14,557 bases of DNA from Candidatus Firestoneibacteriota bacterium (lineage in GTDB: Bacteria; JACRDZ01): the NCBI GenBank assembly GCA_016212735.1, contig JACRDZ010000252.1:1-14557 (forward strand), written 5' to 3'. This document shows positions 7,543 to 14,557 of the stretch, piece after piece. The translations under genes and the position numbers were made by a program. The number at the start of each line of letters is the position of its first letter. The stretch's first letter is position 1. The notes below the pieces were generated by a model that saw only the letters and a list, made by a program, of their open reading frames with translations, was not told the DNA's origin and did not search any database.

Positions 7543-9675
7543 TTATTTCAAATTTTTTATCTGTATATCTTCTTCCTGTGAGACATAAACACACGAATTA
7601 TCTTTTTGCTTAATTTCTGATTCTGGTATTTTTTCCAGATTAGACGGAGAAACAATAAGTCTGATATTTTTAATATTAACTTTTATCGTACCTCTCTTTT
7701 CATCTTTTTCTATAACTTCACCCGTTTGATTAGAATCTAAAATTTTTATTCTATCTCCTATATTAATTTTTTCAAAATCAAGCCCCTGTTTTTTATATTC
7801 AACTCCTTCTGGTAAATCTTTTTTTACTTTATTATCAAATTCATCAACTATCTGATTAAAATTTCTGCTTATTTCAGAAAATGATGCTCTTTTTGATTTA
7901 TCTGAAATCATGAAAATAGTATTTTGCAGCTTCTGTTTCATTTCTCTAACTGTTGATTTAAATTCTTTATGATATTTATTCTGATAATTATCTATTTCTT
8001 GCTGAAGTAAAGCCAGCTTTTCTTCATGCGTTTTTGTAATCAATGATAATCGTTCTCTTTCTTTTTCAAGCTTATTTTTTTCATCTTCCAGAGCATTTTG
8101 AGTTATTACAAGAGATTCAAAATAATTTTTTTTTTGTGAATTAATATTTTTTGCTTCATTTACAATTGTTCCTGGCAATCCCAATCTTTCGGCAAGAGAT
8201 AGAGTCATACTTTCGCCTGCACTACCCATAATAATATTATAGGTAGGCAGAAATGAATTTTTATCAAATTCTACTGAAGCATTAATCATTCCCTCTTGAG
8301 TCAGAACCAGCATTTTTAAATAATTAAAATGAGTTGTAACAATTACACGGCTTTTTTTCTCCCCCAGATATTTAATTATACTAAATCCCAAATGCGCGCC
8401 TTCTTCCGGATCTGTATCTGCACAAATTTCATCTATCAAAACCAATGAATTAGAAGATATACTATTAAGTATCTGTTTAATATACAAAATATGTGATGAA
8501 AAAGTACTTAGATTATTTATAAGAGACTGTTCATCTCCAATAAGAGCCCATATCTCTTCAAACACTCCTATTGTTGTTCCTTCTTCACATGGAAAATGTA
8601 TTCCTGATTGTGTTAAAAGAACAGCCAGTCCTGCTAATTTTAATGCTGCTGTTTTTCCTCCAGCATTAGCTCCAGATAATACTAAAACATTAAAATTATC
8701 ACCTACTGATATTGATATCGGTACTACTTTATAATCTTTATTTAAAAGTAATAAAGGATGTTTTCCCCCAAAAATTTTTATTTTCCCGCATGAATTAAGT
8801 TCAGGTTCTCTTCCATTTAACTCAAAAGATAATCTTGCTTTAGCATTAATAATATCCAGTGCAATTATTATATTATAATTATTAACAATTTTTTCCTGTT
8901 TCTCTCTTATTTTTCCCGTTAATTCACAGAGAATATTTTCGATTTCATTTTTTTCTTCTATAAATAATCCCTGCAGATTATTATTTTTTTCTACAATTTC
9001 AAAAGGTTCAATAAATAAAGTTGCCCGGCTTAGAGATTCATCCTGAATAATTCCTGGAATATCTTTTTTCTTTTCCTGTTTTACAGGAACTACAAAACGT
9101 CTATTTCTGATAGTAATAATATTATCCTGTATGAAATTACTTGAATCCTTTGAAAAAAATAAATCTGTAAGCTGCTTTTTGATTTCCGAATGAACAGTTA
9201 AGATATTTCTGCGAATTCTGGCTAACTTTGGATAAGCACTATCAAGAACTTCTCCTTGCTCATCAATAGTATTTAAAATTTTTTCATTTAAATCATATAA
9301 AGGATCTAATCCTTTCCAGAGAGAACAAATATGCGGATATTCGTTGTTTGGTAGTGAATTAAAATAATCTTTTAAATCTTTACTTATTATTAAAATACTC
9401 TGTATATATAATATATCAAGAGGTAAAAGATATGAGCTTTTATCAATTTTATTTAAACACGCATTTTCTTTAAGTTCCTCAAAAGGTAAATTACCTTTAA
9501 TTCGAATAATATTCTTTAATTCAGTTACTTTTTTTAATTCTCTTTCAATAATTTTATAATCTGTTTCGGGATTTATACTTTTTACTTTTTTCTTTCCTGC
9601 ACCTGTTTTTGTAAAAGAAGCAAGAACTTCTTTAACTCTATCATACTCCAGAACTTTTAACGTATGCTTATCCAT
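7543..9675 (-). CDS. mutS2: MutS2-family ATPase lacking the C-terminal Smr domain
   Basis: The 710-residue protein has the MutS2 layout. An N-terminal helical lever/clamp region runs from 1 to about 300, followed by the ABC-type ATPase with Walker A SGANAGGKT (334-342). The signature segment GDEQSLINNLSTFSSH (380-395), Walker B LVLIDE (411-416) and the switch histidine H449 in VTTHF come next. A long coiled coil (about 509-590) and a KOW-like beta domain (about 636-682) follow. MutS2 proteins rescue collided ribosomes or suppress recombination, usually with a C-terminal Smr nuclease/RNA-binding domain and a length near 780. Here the protein stops soon after the KOW-like domain, and dnaG begins 20 nt later, so Smr is absent. 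Walker A has alanine where the family normally has proline (GPN), and the post-Walker B segment reads CADTDP instead of the usual GAGTDP. The start ATG has only a weak AG-rich ribosome site. Family assignment is firm; the exact role is open. Confidence 0.93.
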   Translation of the reverse strand: MDKHTLKVLEYDRVKEVLASFTKTGAGKKKVKSINPETDYKIIERELKKVTELKNIIRIKGNLPFEELKENACLNKIDKSSYLLPLDILYIQSILIISKDLKDYFNSLPNNEYPHICSLWKGLDPLYDLNEKILNTIDEQGEVLDSAYPKLARIRRNILTVHSEIKKQLTDLFFSKDSSNFIQDNIITIRNRRFVVPVKQEKKKDIPGIIQDESLSRATLFIEPFEIVEKNNNLQGLFIEEKNEIENILCELTGKIREKQEKIVNNYNIIIALDIINAKARLSFELNGREPELNSCGKIKIFGGKHPLLLLNKDYKVVPISISVGDNFNVLVLSGANAGGKTAALKLAGLAVLLTQSGIHFPCEEGTTIGVFEEIWALIGDEQSLINNLSTFSSHILYIKQILNSISSNSLVLIDEICADTDPEEGAHLGFSIIKYLGEKKSRVIVTTHFNYLKMLVLTQEGMINASVEFDKNSFLPTYNIIMGSAGESMTLSLAERLGLPGTIVNEAKNINSQKKNYFESLVITQNALEDEKNKLEKERERLSLITKTHEEKLALLQQEIDNYQNKYHKEFKSTVREMKQKLQNTIFMISDKSKRASFSEISRNFNQIVDEFDNKVKKDLPEGVEYKKQGLDFEKINIGDRIKILDSNQTGEVIEKDEKRGTIKVNIKNIRLIVSPSNLEKIPESEIKQKDNSCVYVSQEEDIQIKNLK

Positions 9676-9700
9676 TTCTCATCTCTATTATTTTGTTTAT

Positions 9701-9711
9701 ATTATATTATA
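9701..9711 (-). promoter_or_regulatory. possible -10 elements upstream of mutS2
   Basis: The 78-nt gap between the methyltransferase stop and the mutS2 start is almost wholly A and T. It holds two overlapping TATAAT hexamers on the minus strand (9701-9706 and 9706-9711), 26-36 nt before the mutS2 ATG. No good -35 sits at the right distance, so an internal promoter is only possible. The same gap has 2.7 copies of a 10-bp repeat (AATTTATTCA, 9731-9757). Confidence 0.25.
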
Positions 9712-9753
9712 AAAATATTAGTTTTACCATAATTTATTCAAATTTATTCAAAT

Positions 9754-10656
9754 TTATGTTTTTACTGCAAAAACAACCATTTTATCTCCAACAGGGATTA
9801 CTCCTAAAATATTATTTAATATAGTTCTTGTATAATAAAAGAACTTATTTTTCTTGATTTTATTTTTTATTTTTTTAATATCCTTATAATATACATCATA
9901 ATTATTTTCTTTTTTAAATAAACGTAAAATTTCGTAAGGATTTAAATCCATGGTTTTAATTCTAATATTTTTAAATCCTGATTTTGTTAACATATATTTA
10001 ACTGTTCCAGGCATAAACAATCTTAGATGAGAAACAGGATCCATAGATGACCATTTATCTCGTAGAATAAAACGAGCCAAGCTATTGTAGTTTGGAGTAG
10101 AAAGAGCTAACAGTCCGCCTTTTCTTAATAATTGATAAGCTTTTTGTATGTTCTCAATCGGGTCTGCAATATGTTCAATTACTTCCCATAAAGTAATAAC
10201 ATCAAAGTATTCTGTAGGATATGAAGTTTCTTTTAATGTTCCAACAGAAATATTAAGTTTTTTTTCCTTAATTCCGAATTCTGCATTTTTTTCTGATATT
10301 TCAAGTCCAAAAGCGTCCCAGCCAGTTTTTTTTAAATAATCCAGCCAGCCGCCAGTTGCACATCCTATGTCTAATATTCTGTTATTTTTGCGAAACATAG
10401 AAATATACTGCATTCTTGGAAAGTAAACCAATTTCTCTGTGAATTCTGAAAAATCAGCTTCTATCTTTTCTAAAGATAAATGATGTTTACAAGCCCAGTA
10501 ATCTGCCATTTCTCTAAGTTTTTCATTACAATATCTAGGGCTGGTATATATCAATCCGCAAGTACGACAAAAAACATAATGTGGTTCATTTATAGAGGGA
10601 GAATCATTAAAAGATCCGCACAATAAACACTGTTTTTCAATAATCAGAGTATCCAT
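9754..10656 (-). CDS. class I SAM-dependent methyltransferase with N-terminal zinc-ribbon-like motif
   Basis: This 300-residue protein starts with two CxxC pairs (C10/C13 and C30/C33) of a small zinc-ribbon-like module. A Rossmann-type methyltransferase domain follows: motif I ILDIGCATGGWL (94-105), the acidic end of strand 2 in GLEIS (117-121), FDVITLWEVIEH (151-162) and the post-II loop LLRKGGLLALSTPN (177-190). This is the Methyltransf_23/UbiG-like layout often found in polysaccharide, lipid or small-molecule modification. The C-terminal 60 residues are Lys-rich with a late hydrophobic stretch. The substrate cannot be told. It sits between dnaX (41 nt upstream) and mutS2 (78 nt downstream), an unusual place for such an enzyme; it may only share the transcript. 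No strong ribosome site precedes the ATG, and upstream ATGs are out of frame, so the start is held by the zinc motif. Confidence 0.85.
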   Translation of the reverse strand: MDTLIIEKQCLLCGSFNDSPSINEPHYVFCRTCGLIYTSPRYCNEKLREMADYWACKHHLSLEKIEADFSEFTEKLVYFPRMQYISMFRKNNRILDIGCATGGWLDYLKKTGWDAFGLEISEKNAEFGIKEKKLNISVGTLKETSYPTEYFDVITLWEVIEHIADPIENIQKAYQLLRKGGLLALSTPNYNSLARFILRDKWSSMDPVSHLRLFMPGTVKYMLTKSGFKNIRIKTMDLNPYEILRLFKKENNYDVYYKDIKKIKNKIKKNKFFYYTRTILNNILGVIPVGDKMVVFAVKT

Positions 10657-10697
10657 AATTCATTAACCATACCTTTTTCTACTTTATCTTTTCCTTT

Positions 10698-12386
10698 TTA
10701 TGATTTAATCACCTTACCTTCAAAAATATCCAATGCTCTTTTTATAATAAACCTTTCATGTGTAGAAGTCTCAGATTGTATTGATTTATCTGTATCTTGA
10801 ATATTTAAATCTTCAGAATCGTTGGATAACTCGTTAAATACCATTTTTATTTTAACTTTTTTACCAGTTTTTTCCAGTAATATTTTTTCTACTAAAGCTT
10901 TATTTTCGGGTGTCTCAATATAATCATGATGAAACGCTGCTCCTTTGTCTAAAGTAAATATACAAAAGTTATCACTTAATTCGATATCTTTAACTGCGCT
11001 TATGCATGTTGACAGGGTTATTTTCTTTTTTATAGTCAGCTCTTCCTGCAGTGCTTTTATAATACTATATTTATCTGTTGGATAATCTTTTTTGTTTTCC
11101 TCTACGCTATTATTTATTTCTATATTTTTACTTATCTGTTCTGTATTTATTATTTCCTGTTTAATATCTTCATTATTCTTAGTTTTGCAGTCTATTTTGT
11201 TTTTTTTTTCAATACTTATATCAATTATATCCTTCCCATTTTTAATTTTTTCTTCCAGAGAAATTATTTTTTCAGCAATTTTAGATAAATCAAGAGTCTT
11301 TCCAAATGTCAATATTTTCATACACATAAATTCAAGCTGATACCTGGTTTGACTGTGAATATGAAGCTTTGATTCATAAGAAGAAATTATATGAGTAATT
11401 GTAAGAAGTTCTTCTTTTGAAAATTTTTCTGCCTGTTTAGCTAGTGCTGTTACTTCCATATCAGTCAGTTCCAATATATTTCCTGGATTATTGCTAATTT
11501 TAGTTACTAATAAATTTCTACAGTGTTCTATTAATCCTTTTAAAAATTGTTCAGGGTCATATCCGTATTTTATTATTTCATCTATAACATATAACAACCC
11601 TGTTGAATCATTTTTTTCTATGCAATCAATAAATTTAAAAAATGTTTCCTGACGATTCAATCCAAGAATATTTTCTACATCCTTTTCTGTGATATTTTCC
11701 CCACATGAAGCCAGAATTTGATCAAGCAAAGTTTCCGCATCTCTTAAACTGCCATCTGCATTTCTGGCAAGTATTGAAAGCGCCTTATCTTCAAAACTTA
11801 TATGTTCTGATTCAATAATCTTTTTTAGTGTATTTAAAATTGCCGTATAAGATATTTTTCTAAATTCAAACTGCTGACATCGTGAAATAACAGTAAGCGG
11901 TATTTTATGCTTTTCTGTGGTTGCAAAAATAAAAATAACATGATCCGGTGGTTCTTCAAGAGTTTTTAAAAGAGCGTTAAAAGCTGACTTGGATAACATA
12001 TGAACTTCGTCTATTAAATATACCTTATAACGGCCATGTGTTGGCATAAATTTAACATTTTCACGCAAAGTACGCACGTCTTCCACACTAGTATTAGATG
12101 CTCCATCTATCTCGATTACATCCAGAGAATATCCTTCAGTAATCTCTTTGCAGGAAACACATTCCTGACACGGATTTTCTTGAGGTCCTTTTTCGCAATT
12201 CAAAGCTTTAGCTAAAACTCGTGCTGTGCTTGTTTTTCCAATTCCTCTCGGACCTGAAAACAGATAAGCATGTGCAATTCTATTTTGTTTTATGGCATTT
12301 TTTAAAGTGCGGGTAACATGTTCCTGTCCTATAATATCGTCAAAATTAAGAGGACGCCATCGTCTGGCAATTACCATGTAAGACAT
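10698..12386 (-). CDS. dnaX: DNA polymerase III subunit tau (and probably gamma), DnaX
   Basis: The 562-residue clamp-loader ATPase begins MSYMVIARRWRPLNFDDIIG, the standard DnaX opening, which fixes the start. Walker A is GPRGIGKT (45-52), zinc ligands are C64, C73, C76 and C79, Walker B is YLIDEVHM (123-130) and the SRC motif (168-170) carries the arginine finger R169. Domains I-III end near residue 370. A Lys/Glu/Asn-rich linker (about 380-440) leads to a C-terminal domain (about 441-520) of the tau type. The linker is encoded by a run of ten A (11200-11209; codons E393-N396). One extra A gives a stop after about eight codons (TAA, 11179-11181); one fewer gives a stop at once (TAG, 11192-11194). 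That would yield a gamma-like protein of about 400 residues. An SD-like GGAG lies 11 nt before the ATG. It sits downstream of ffs, as in several bacteria; the ybaB and recR genes often found next are absent. Confidence 0.97.
   Translation of the reverse strand: MSYMVIARRWRPLNFDDIIGQEHVTRTLKNAIKQNRIAHAYLFSGPRGIGKTSTARVLAKALNCEKGPQENPCQECVSCKEITEGYSLDVIEIDGASNTSVEDVRTLRENVKFMPTHGRYKVYLIDEVHMLSKSAFNALLKTLEEPPDHVIFIFATTEKHKIPLTVISRCQQFEFRKISYTAILNTLKKIIESEHISFEDKALSILARNADGSLRDAETLLDQILASCGENITEKDVENILGLNRQETFFKFIDCIEKNDSTGLLYVIDEIIKYGYDPEQFLKGLIEHCRNLLVTKISNNPGNILELTDMEVTALAKQAEKFSKEELLTITHIISSYESKLHIHSQTRYQLEFMCMKILTFGKTLDLSKIAEKIISLEEKIKNGKDIIDISIEKKNKIDCKTKNNEDIKQEIINTEQISKNIEINNSVEENKKDYPTDKYSIIKALQEELTIKKKITLSTCISAVKDIELSDNFCIFTLDKGAAFHHDYIETPENKALVEKILLEKTGKKVKIKMVFNELSNDSEDLNIQDTDKSIQSETSTHERFIIKRALDIFEGKVIKS
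11200..11209 (-). promoter_or_regulatory. A10 slippery run in dnaX, probable transcriptional slippage or frameshift site
   Basis: On the coding strand ten consecutive A encode the end of E393 through N396 at the junction between the ATPase/collar part and the tau-specific part. Both non-zero frames terminate within ten codons. In Thermus thermophilus a comparable dnaX A9 run produces gamma by transcriptional slippage. A purine-rich GGGAAGG lies about 20 nt upstream, too far to be a typical -1 frameshift stimulator, so slippage by polymerase is favoured. Confidence 0.6.
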
Positions 12387-12405
12387 TAGTTATTGTACTC
12401 CGTAT

Positions 12406-12444
12406 AAAAAATGGTCCTGGGGATTCAAGGGTGCAAACTCCAGG
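12406..12444 (-). terminator. hairpin plus U6 in the ffs-dnaX gap (weak terminator or attenuator)
   Basis: On the minus strand CCTGG (12440-12444) can pair with CCAGG (12416-12420) across a 19-nt loop, followed by ACCA and six T (12406-12411), 20 nt before the dnaX ATG. A competing pairing GGGG (12450-12453) with CCCC (12418-12421) shares the same bases. The loop is long, so this is weak evidence. Confidence 0.25.
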
Positions 12445-12502
12445 TGTAACCCCATAGGTGTTAAGTTAAGAATAATGAATTAGTATAATTTAACCAATAA
12501 AA

Positions 12503-12544
12503 AACAACTGTAAACTGTAAAATGAATAATGTAAAATTTAAAAT
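12503..12544 (+). repeat. dispersed intergenic repeat, copy B
   Basis: This copy has 40/42 identity to copy A at 3561-3602, in the intergenic space between dnaX and ffs. Upstream of it GGTGTTAAG (12457-12465) echoes AGTGTTAAG read on the minus strand beside copy A' (about 3714-3722), so the unit may extend beyond the core. The rest of the 264-nt gap (12387-12650) shows no ORF. It also holds three imperfect GGTGYAA-type units at about 12430-12464. Confidence 0.8.
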
Positions 12545-12650
12545 CTGCATTGGCACCAGCAGAAGTACCTGACCGTAATAATTGTCCCCCAATATGCCTG
12601 CCAACTATAGTTTTGGGTAGTGCATTTACTAACGTTTTTAAATAAATAAT

Positions 12651-12783
12651 TCCCTGCAGAGTTACAATATATCAGGAAACTTGCGGCACATAAAAAATCT
12701 ATTTACCGCTGCTTCCTTCCGGACCTCACGGATTTCGTAGGCATTTATTGCACAAGACCCGATATAAGCTTCTCTGCAAGGAA
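12651..12783 (-). ncRNA. ffs: signal recognition particle RNA (4.5S-type)
   Basis: The minus strand carries the universal SRP apical loop GTCCGGAAGGAAGCAGC (about 12708-12724) with the GGAA tetraloop and asymmetric internal-loop bases that bind Ffh. Flanking segments pair in order. CTTGTG (12749-12754) pairs with CGCAAG (12679-12684), TATATCGGG with CCTGATATA, and the terminal stem CCTTGCAGAG (near 12773-12782) with CTCTGCAGGG. This gives a single hairpin of about 133 nt, slightly longer than E. coli 4.5S RNA, without an Alu domain. With Ffh and FtsY it targets nascent membrane proteins. Ends are inferred from the closing stem. A near-consensus promoter lies upstream; dnaX follows 264 nt downstream, a linkage also known in Bacillus. 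Confidence 0.95.
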
Positions 12784-12816
12784 ACCTTTTTTCAATATTT
12801 AGTGTTCAGATTAAGA

Positions 12817-12845
12817 ATTATACCAAAAGCAAAAAAATAGTCCAA
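12817..12845 (-). promoter_or_regulatory. sigma-70 promoter of ffs
   Basis: On the minus strand -35 TTGGAC (12840-12845) and a perfect -10 TATAAT (12817-12822) are 17 nt apart. The start is expected near 12810, leaving about 27 nt of 5' leader to be trimmed from the SRP RNA. The spacer is a T-rich tract. Confidence 0.8.
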
Positions 12846-12928
12846 TAAAAAATTAATTCCAAATAGTAACACATCAGTTATTAAGGATCTTATATATATC
12901 CTTGCAAAAATTCCTCGCGAAAATACAC

Positions 12929-12957
12929 TTGCTTTTTGCTAGTGATTGTCGTATATT
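12929..12957 (+). promoter_or_regulatory. sigma-70-type promoter of the flavoprotein-mltG operon
   Basis: TTGCTT (12929-12934) and TATATT (12952-12957) are separated by 17 nt; the start is expected near 12964, 30 nt before the ATG. It is divergent from the ffs promoter, 84 nt away. Confidence 0.5.
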
Positions 12958-12993
12958 TACCTTTACAAATAGATACATATAAGGAGGTTTAGA

Positions 12994-13476
12994 ATGCAGA
13001 ATATATTAATAATAATTTCTAGAAAAGGCGGAAATACTGAAAAACTGGCACGTGCTGTACTAAAAGGAACAAAAACCATTACAGGTATTAATGCAAGATT
13101 AAAAGAAGTAAGAGAAGTAACAGAAGAAGATTTATTGGAAGCAAAAGGTATAATTATCGGATCACCTGTATATTTTGGCAGTATGAGTTTTGAACTTAAA
13201 GAATTTATTGATCGAACATATCCTTTAAGAGGGAAATTAAAAGATAAAATAGGTGCTGCTTTTGCTACATCAGATGATCCTCTTGGTGGAAAAGAAACAA
13301 CTATTCTGTCAATAATTCTGGCAATGCTCATCCACCAGATGATTATTGTAGGAGAACCTCTAGAAGCGGGCGGATATTATGGAGCTTCTTCAGTTGGAGA
13401 CCCAGATAAAAAAGAAATAAGTGTTGCTGTATCTCTGGGAAAAAGAGTAGCACAAATAGTAAAAAATATGTTTTAA
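12994..13476 (+). CDS. flavodoxin-fold NAD(P)H:quinone/FMN oxidoreductase, WrbA-like
   Basis: The 160-residue cytosolic protein has the flavodoxin fold. The FMN phosphate loop SRKGGNTEKLA (9-19) follows strand 1. GSPVYFGSMS (56-65) is the FMN isoalloxazine-binding loop with the following FIDRT helix. GGKETT (98-103), then a hydrophobic IIVGEP strand and GGYYGAS (126-132), match the WrbA arrangement. WrbA-type enzymes reduce quinones by two electrons with NAD(P)H. The protein is shorter than E. coli WrbA (198 residues) because the insert before GGKETT is reduced, so it could also be a generic flavodoxin-family reductase. A perfect AAGGAGG (12981-12987) six bases before the ATG predicts strong translation, the best ribosome site in the window. 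mltG begins 35 nt after its stop and is probably cotranscribed; no functional link is obvious. The physiological substrate is unknown. Confidence 0.85.
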   Translation: MQNILIIISRKGGNTEKLARAVLKGTKTITGINARLKEVREVTEEDLLEAKGIIIGSPVYFGSMSFELKEFIDRTYPLRGKLKDKIGAAFATSDDPLGGKETTILSIILAMLIHQMIIVGEPLEAGGYYGASSVGDPDKKEISVAVSLGKRVAQIVKNMF

Positions 13477-13511
13477 ACTTGAGTTTATTAAAAGCAGTAT
13501 CAGGGAATAAA

Positions 13512-14510
13512 ATGAATATTATTAAAAACAAAAAAATATTATATACTATTTTTACACTTTTTTTTATAATTGTTTTTGGAATAATAATTGTAACTAAAGC
13601 AATATTTTCTTCTTTAGGAACTGATACAACTATTGTAATATCAATCCCTCAGAATTTTTCAGTTAAGCAGATAGCTTTTTCTTTAAATTCTATGGGAGTA
13701 ATTAGAAATCCTTTTTTATTTAGAGTTTTAACCAGAGTATCAGGTAATGAAAATAACATGAAAGCAGGCGAATATGAATTTAAGTTGCCAAGCAGTATGT
13801 GGGAAATATTAAAAAAAATACGAAATGGTGAATTCAAAAAATATAAAATCACGATTCCAGAAGGATATACTTCCGCTGAAATAGCGGAACTTTTATCAAA
13901 TGCAAAAATTGTTGATAAAGAAAAATTTAACAATTTATTAAAGGATAAAAAATTATTAAAAAAATATAATATTAATGGAGATTCTATTGAAGGATATCTT
14001 TTCCCTGATACTTATTATTTATTTAAAAATATGTCAGAAGAAGTATTAATAGAAAACATTCTTTCACGATTTTTTGGGGTCTTTGATGAAAATTTTAATG
14101 CAAGAGTAAAAGAAATGAAATTAACCCGACATGATGTTATTATACTTGCTTCTATTGTTGAAAAGGAAGCTCAAGTAGATAATGAAAGGCGTATAATATC
14201 AGCTGTATTTTTAAACAGAATGAAAAAGCATATTAAACTGGAATCATGTGCAACAGTACTGTATGCATTAGGCAGGCATAAAAAAAGACTATGGGAAGAA
14301 GACTTAAAAATTAATTCTCCTTATAATACTTATATTCATACAGGCTTACCAAAAGGTCCTATCTCAAATCCGGGCAGAGCTTCTATATACGCGGTTTTAT
14401 ATCCACTTGAAGTTGATTATTTATATTTTGTATCACGAAACGATGGAACGCATGAGTTTTCTAAGACCTTTAATGAACATGCAAAAAACAAAAGGAAATT
14501 CAGACGTTAA
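13512..14510 (+). CDS. mltG: endolytic murein transglycosylase MltG (YceG-like)
   Basis: The 332-residue inner-membrane lytic transglycosylase cleaves nascent glycan strands and so sets peptidoglycan chain length. With the chosen start there is a basic N-terminus, one membrane anchor (about 8-29) and a LysM-like region (about 40-115). The YceG domain follows with EGYLFPDTY (160-168), ASIVEKEA (213-220), where E217 is the expected catalytic glutamate by alignment with E. coli E218, and SPYNTY (269-274). GLPKGPISNPG (278-288) and YLYFVSRNDGTHEFS (304-318) complete it. The frame stays open back to a TTG at 13479, but that codon has no ribosome site and adds non-hydrophobic residues. The ATG at 13512 has AGGGA five bases upstream and places the membrane helix at the N-terminus. 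It follows the flavoprotein gene by 35 nt. Its length is close to family norm. The presence of mltG shows the organism makes peptidoglycan. Confidence 0.95.
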   Translation: MNIIKNKKILYTIFTLFFIIVFGIIIVTKAIFSSLGTDTTIVISIPQNFSVKQIAFSLNSMGVIRNPFLFRVLTRVSGNENNMKAGEYEFKLPSSMWEILKKIRNGEFKKYKITIPEGYTSAEIAELLSNAKIVDKEKFNNLLKDKKLLKKYNINGDSIEGYLFPDTYYLFKNMSEEVLIENILSRFFGVFDENFNARVKEMKLTRHDVIILASIVEKEAQVDNERRIISAVFLNRMKKHIKLESCATVLYALGRHKKRLWEEDLKINSPYNTYIHTGLPKGPISNPGRASIYAVLYPLEVDYLYFVSRNDGTHEFSKTFNEHAKNKRKFRR

Positions 14511-14557
14511 TTTATTATATAGGAATTTCAAAGTTCATAATTTAGCTCGATAAATCG
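14511..14557. other. tail of window with no gene visible
   Basis: These 47 bases after the mltG stop show no ORF, hairpin or promoter I can support. Confidence 0.5.

Noticed and set aside
9731..9757. Short tandem repeat of a 10-bp AT unit as a regulatory array or CRISPR-like element
   Set aside because: There are fewer than three copies, no spacers, and it runs into the methyltransferase stop codon; simple AT repetition explains it.
11200..11209. A10 run in dnaX as a sequencing error or frameshift mutation
   Set aside because: The zero frame is open on both sides with a plausible tau C-terminus, so no disruption is needed; the run is better read as a slippage site.
12963..13331. Minus-strand ORF of 122 codons opposite the flavoprotein gene
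   Set aside because: The plus-strand gene has flavodoxin motifs and a perfect Shine-Dalgarno; this ORF has neither.
13479..13511. Upstream TTG start for mltG
   Set aside because: It has no ribosome site and puts a polar extension before the membrane helix; ATG at 13512 has AGGGA at good spacing.

Overview
The window is AT-rich chromosomal DNA from a bacterium. It holds core information-processing genes (replicative primase, primary sigma factor, DNA polymerase III tau/gamma, SRP RNA, a tRNA-Leu) beside cell-wall and membrane genes. No phage, plasmid, IS transposase or CRISPR array is visible. The base composition, a DUF2723/GT117-type membrane protein, a PP-loop sulfurtransferase with an NFACT-R-like tail and the mutS2-dnaG-rpoD order fit an uncultured Gram-negative-type lineage such as Omnitrophota, Elusimicrobiota or a relative. 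That placement is inference; no marker here settles it.

Layout. (1) 1-238: the 3' end of a plus-strand gene resembling the C-terminus of an HprK/PEP-carboxykinase-like kinase. (2) 446-3477: a two-gene plus-strand operon, a polytopic DUF2723 protein with a TPR-like tail whose stop overlaps the start of a ThiI-like PP-loop/NFACT-R protein. A TTGCAT-18-TATAAT promoter with a perfect dyad between its boxes lies upstream. (3) 3478-3813: a convergent intergenic region with an inverted pair of 39-42-bp repeats and what looks like a decayed copy of a tRNA 3' end. (4) 3814-12810: a minus-strand block, transcribed from right to left as ffs (SRP RNA), dnaX, a SAM methyltransferase, mutS2, dnaG, rpoD and tRNA-Leu(GAG). 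ffs and the tRNA have near-consensus sigma-70 promoters of their own. (5) 12929-14510: a divergent plus-strand pair, a WrbA-like flavoprotein and the endolytic transglycosylase mltG.

How the genes work together. dnaX, dnaG and mutS2 serve replication and genome or ribosome maintenance. rpoD supplies the housekeeping sigma factor, which should recognise the promoters seen here. ffs serves membrane targeting, and mltG trims nascent peptidoglycan.

Main points for a second look: an A10 run in dnaX at the expected gamma/tau boundary, with stops close behind it in both other frames; a MutS2 that lacks the C-terminal Smr domain and has altered ATPase motifs; a dispersed intergenic repeat family; the tRNA 3'-end relic; and the operator-like palindrome before the DUF2723 operon.
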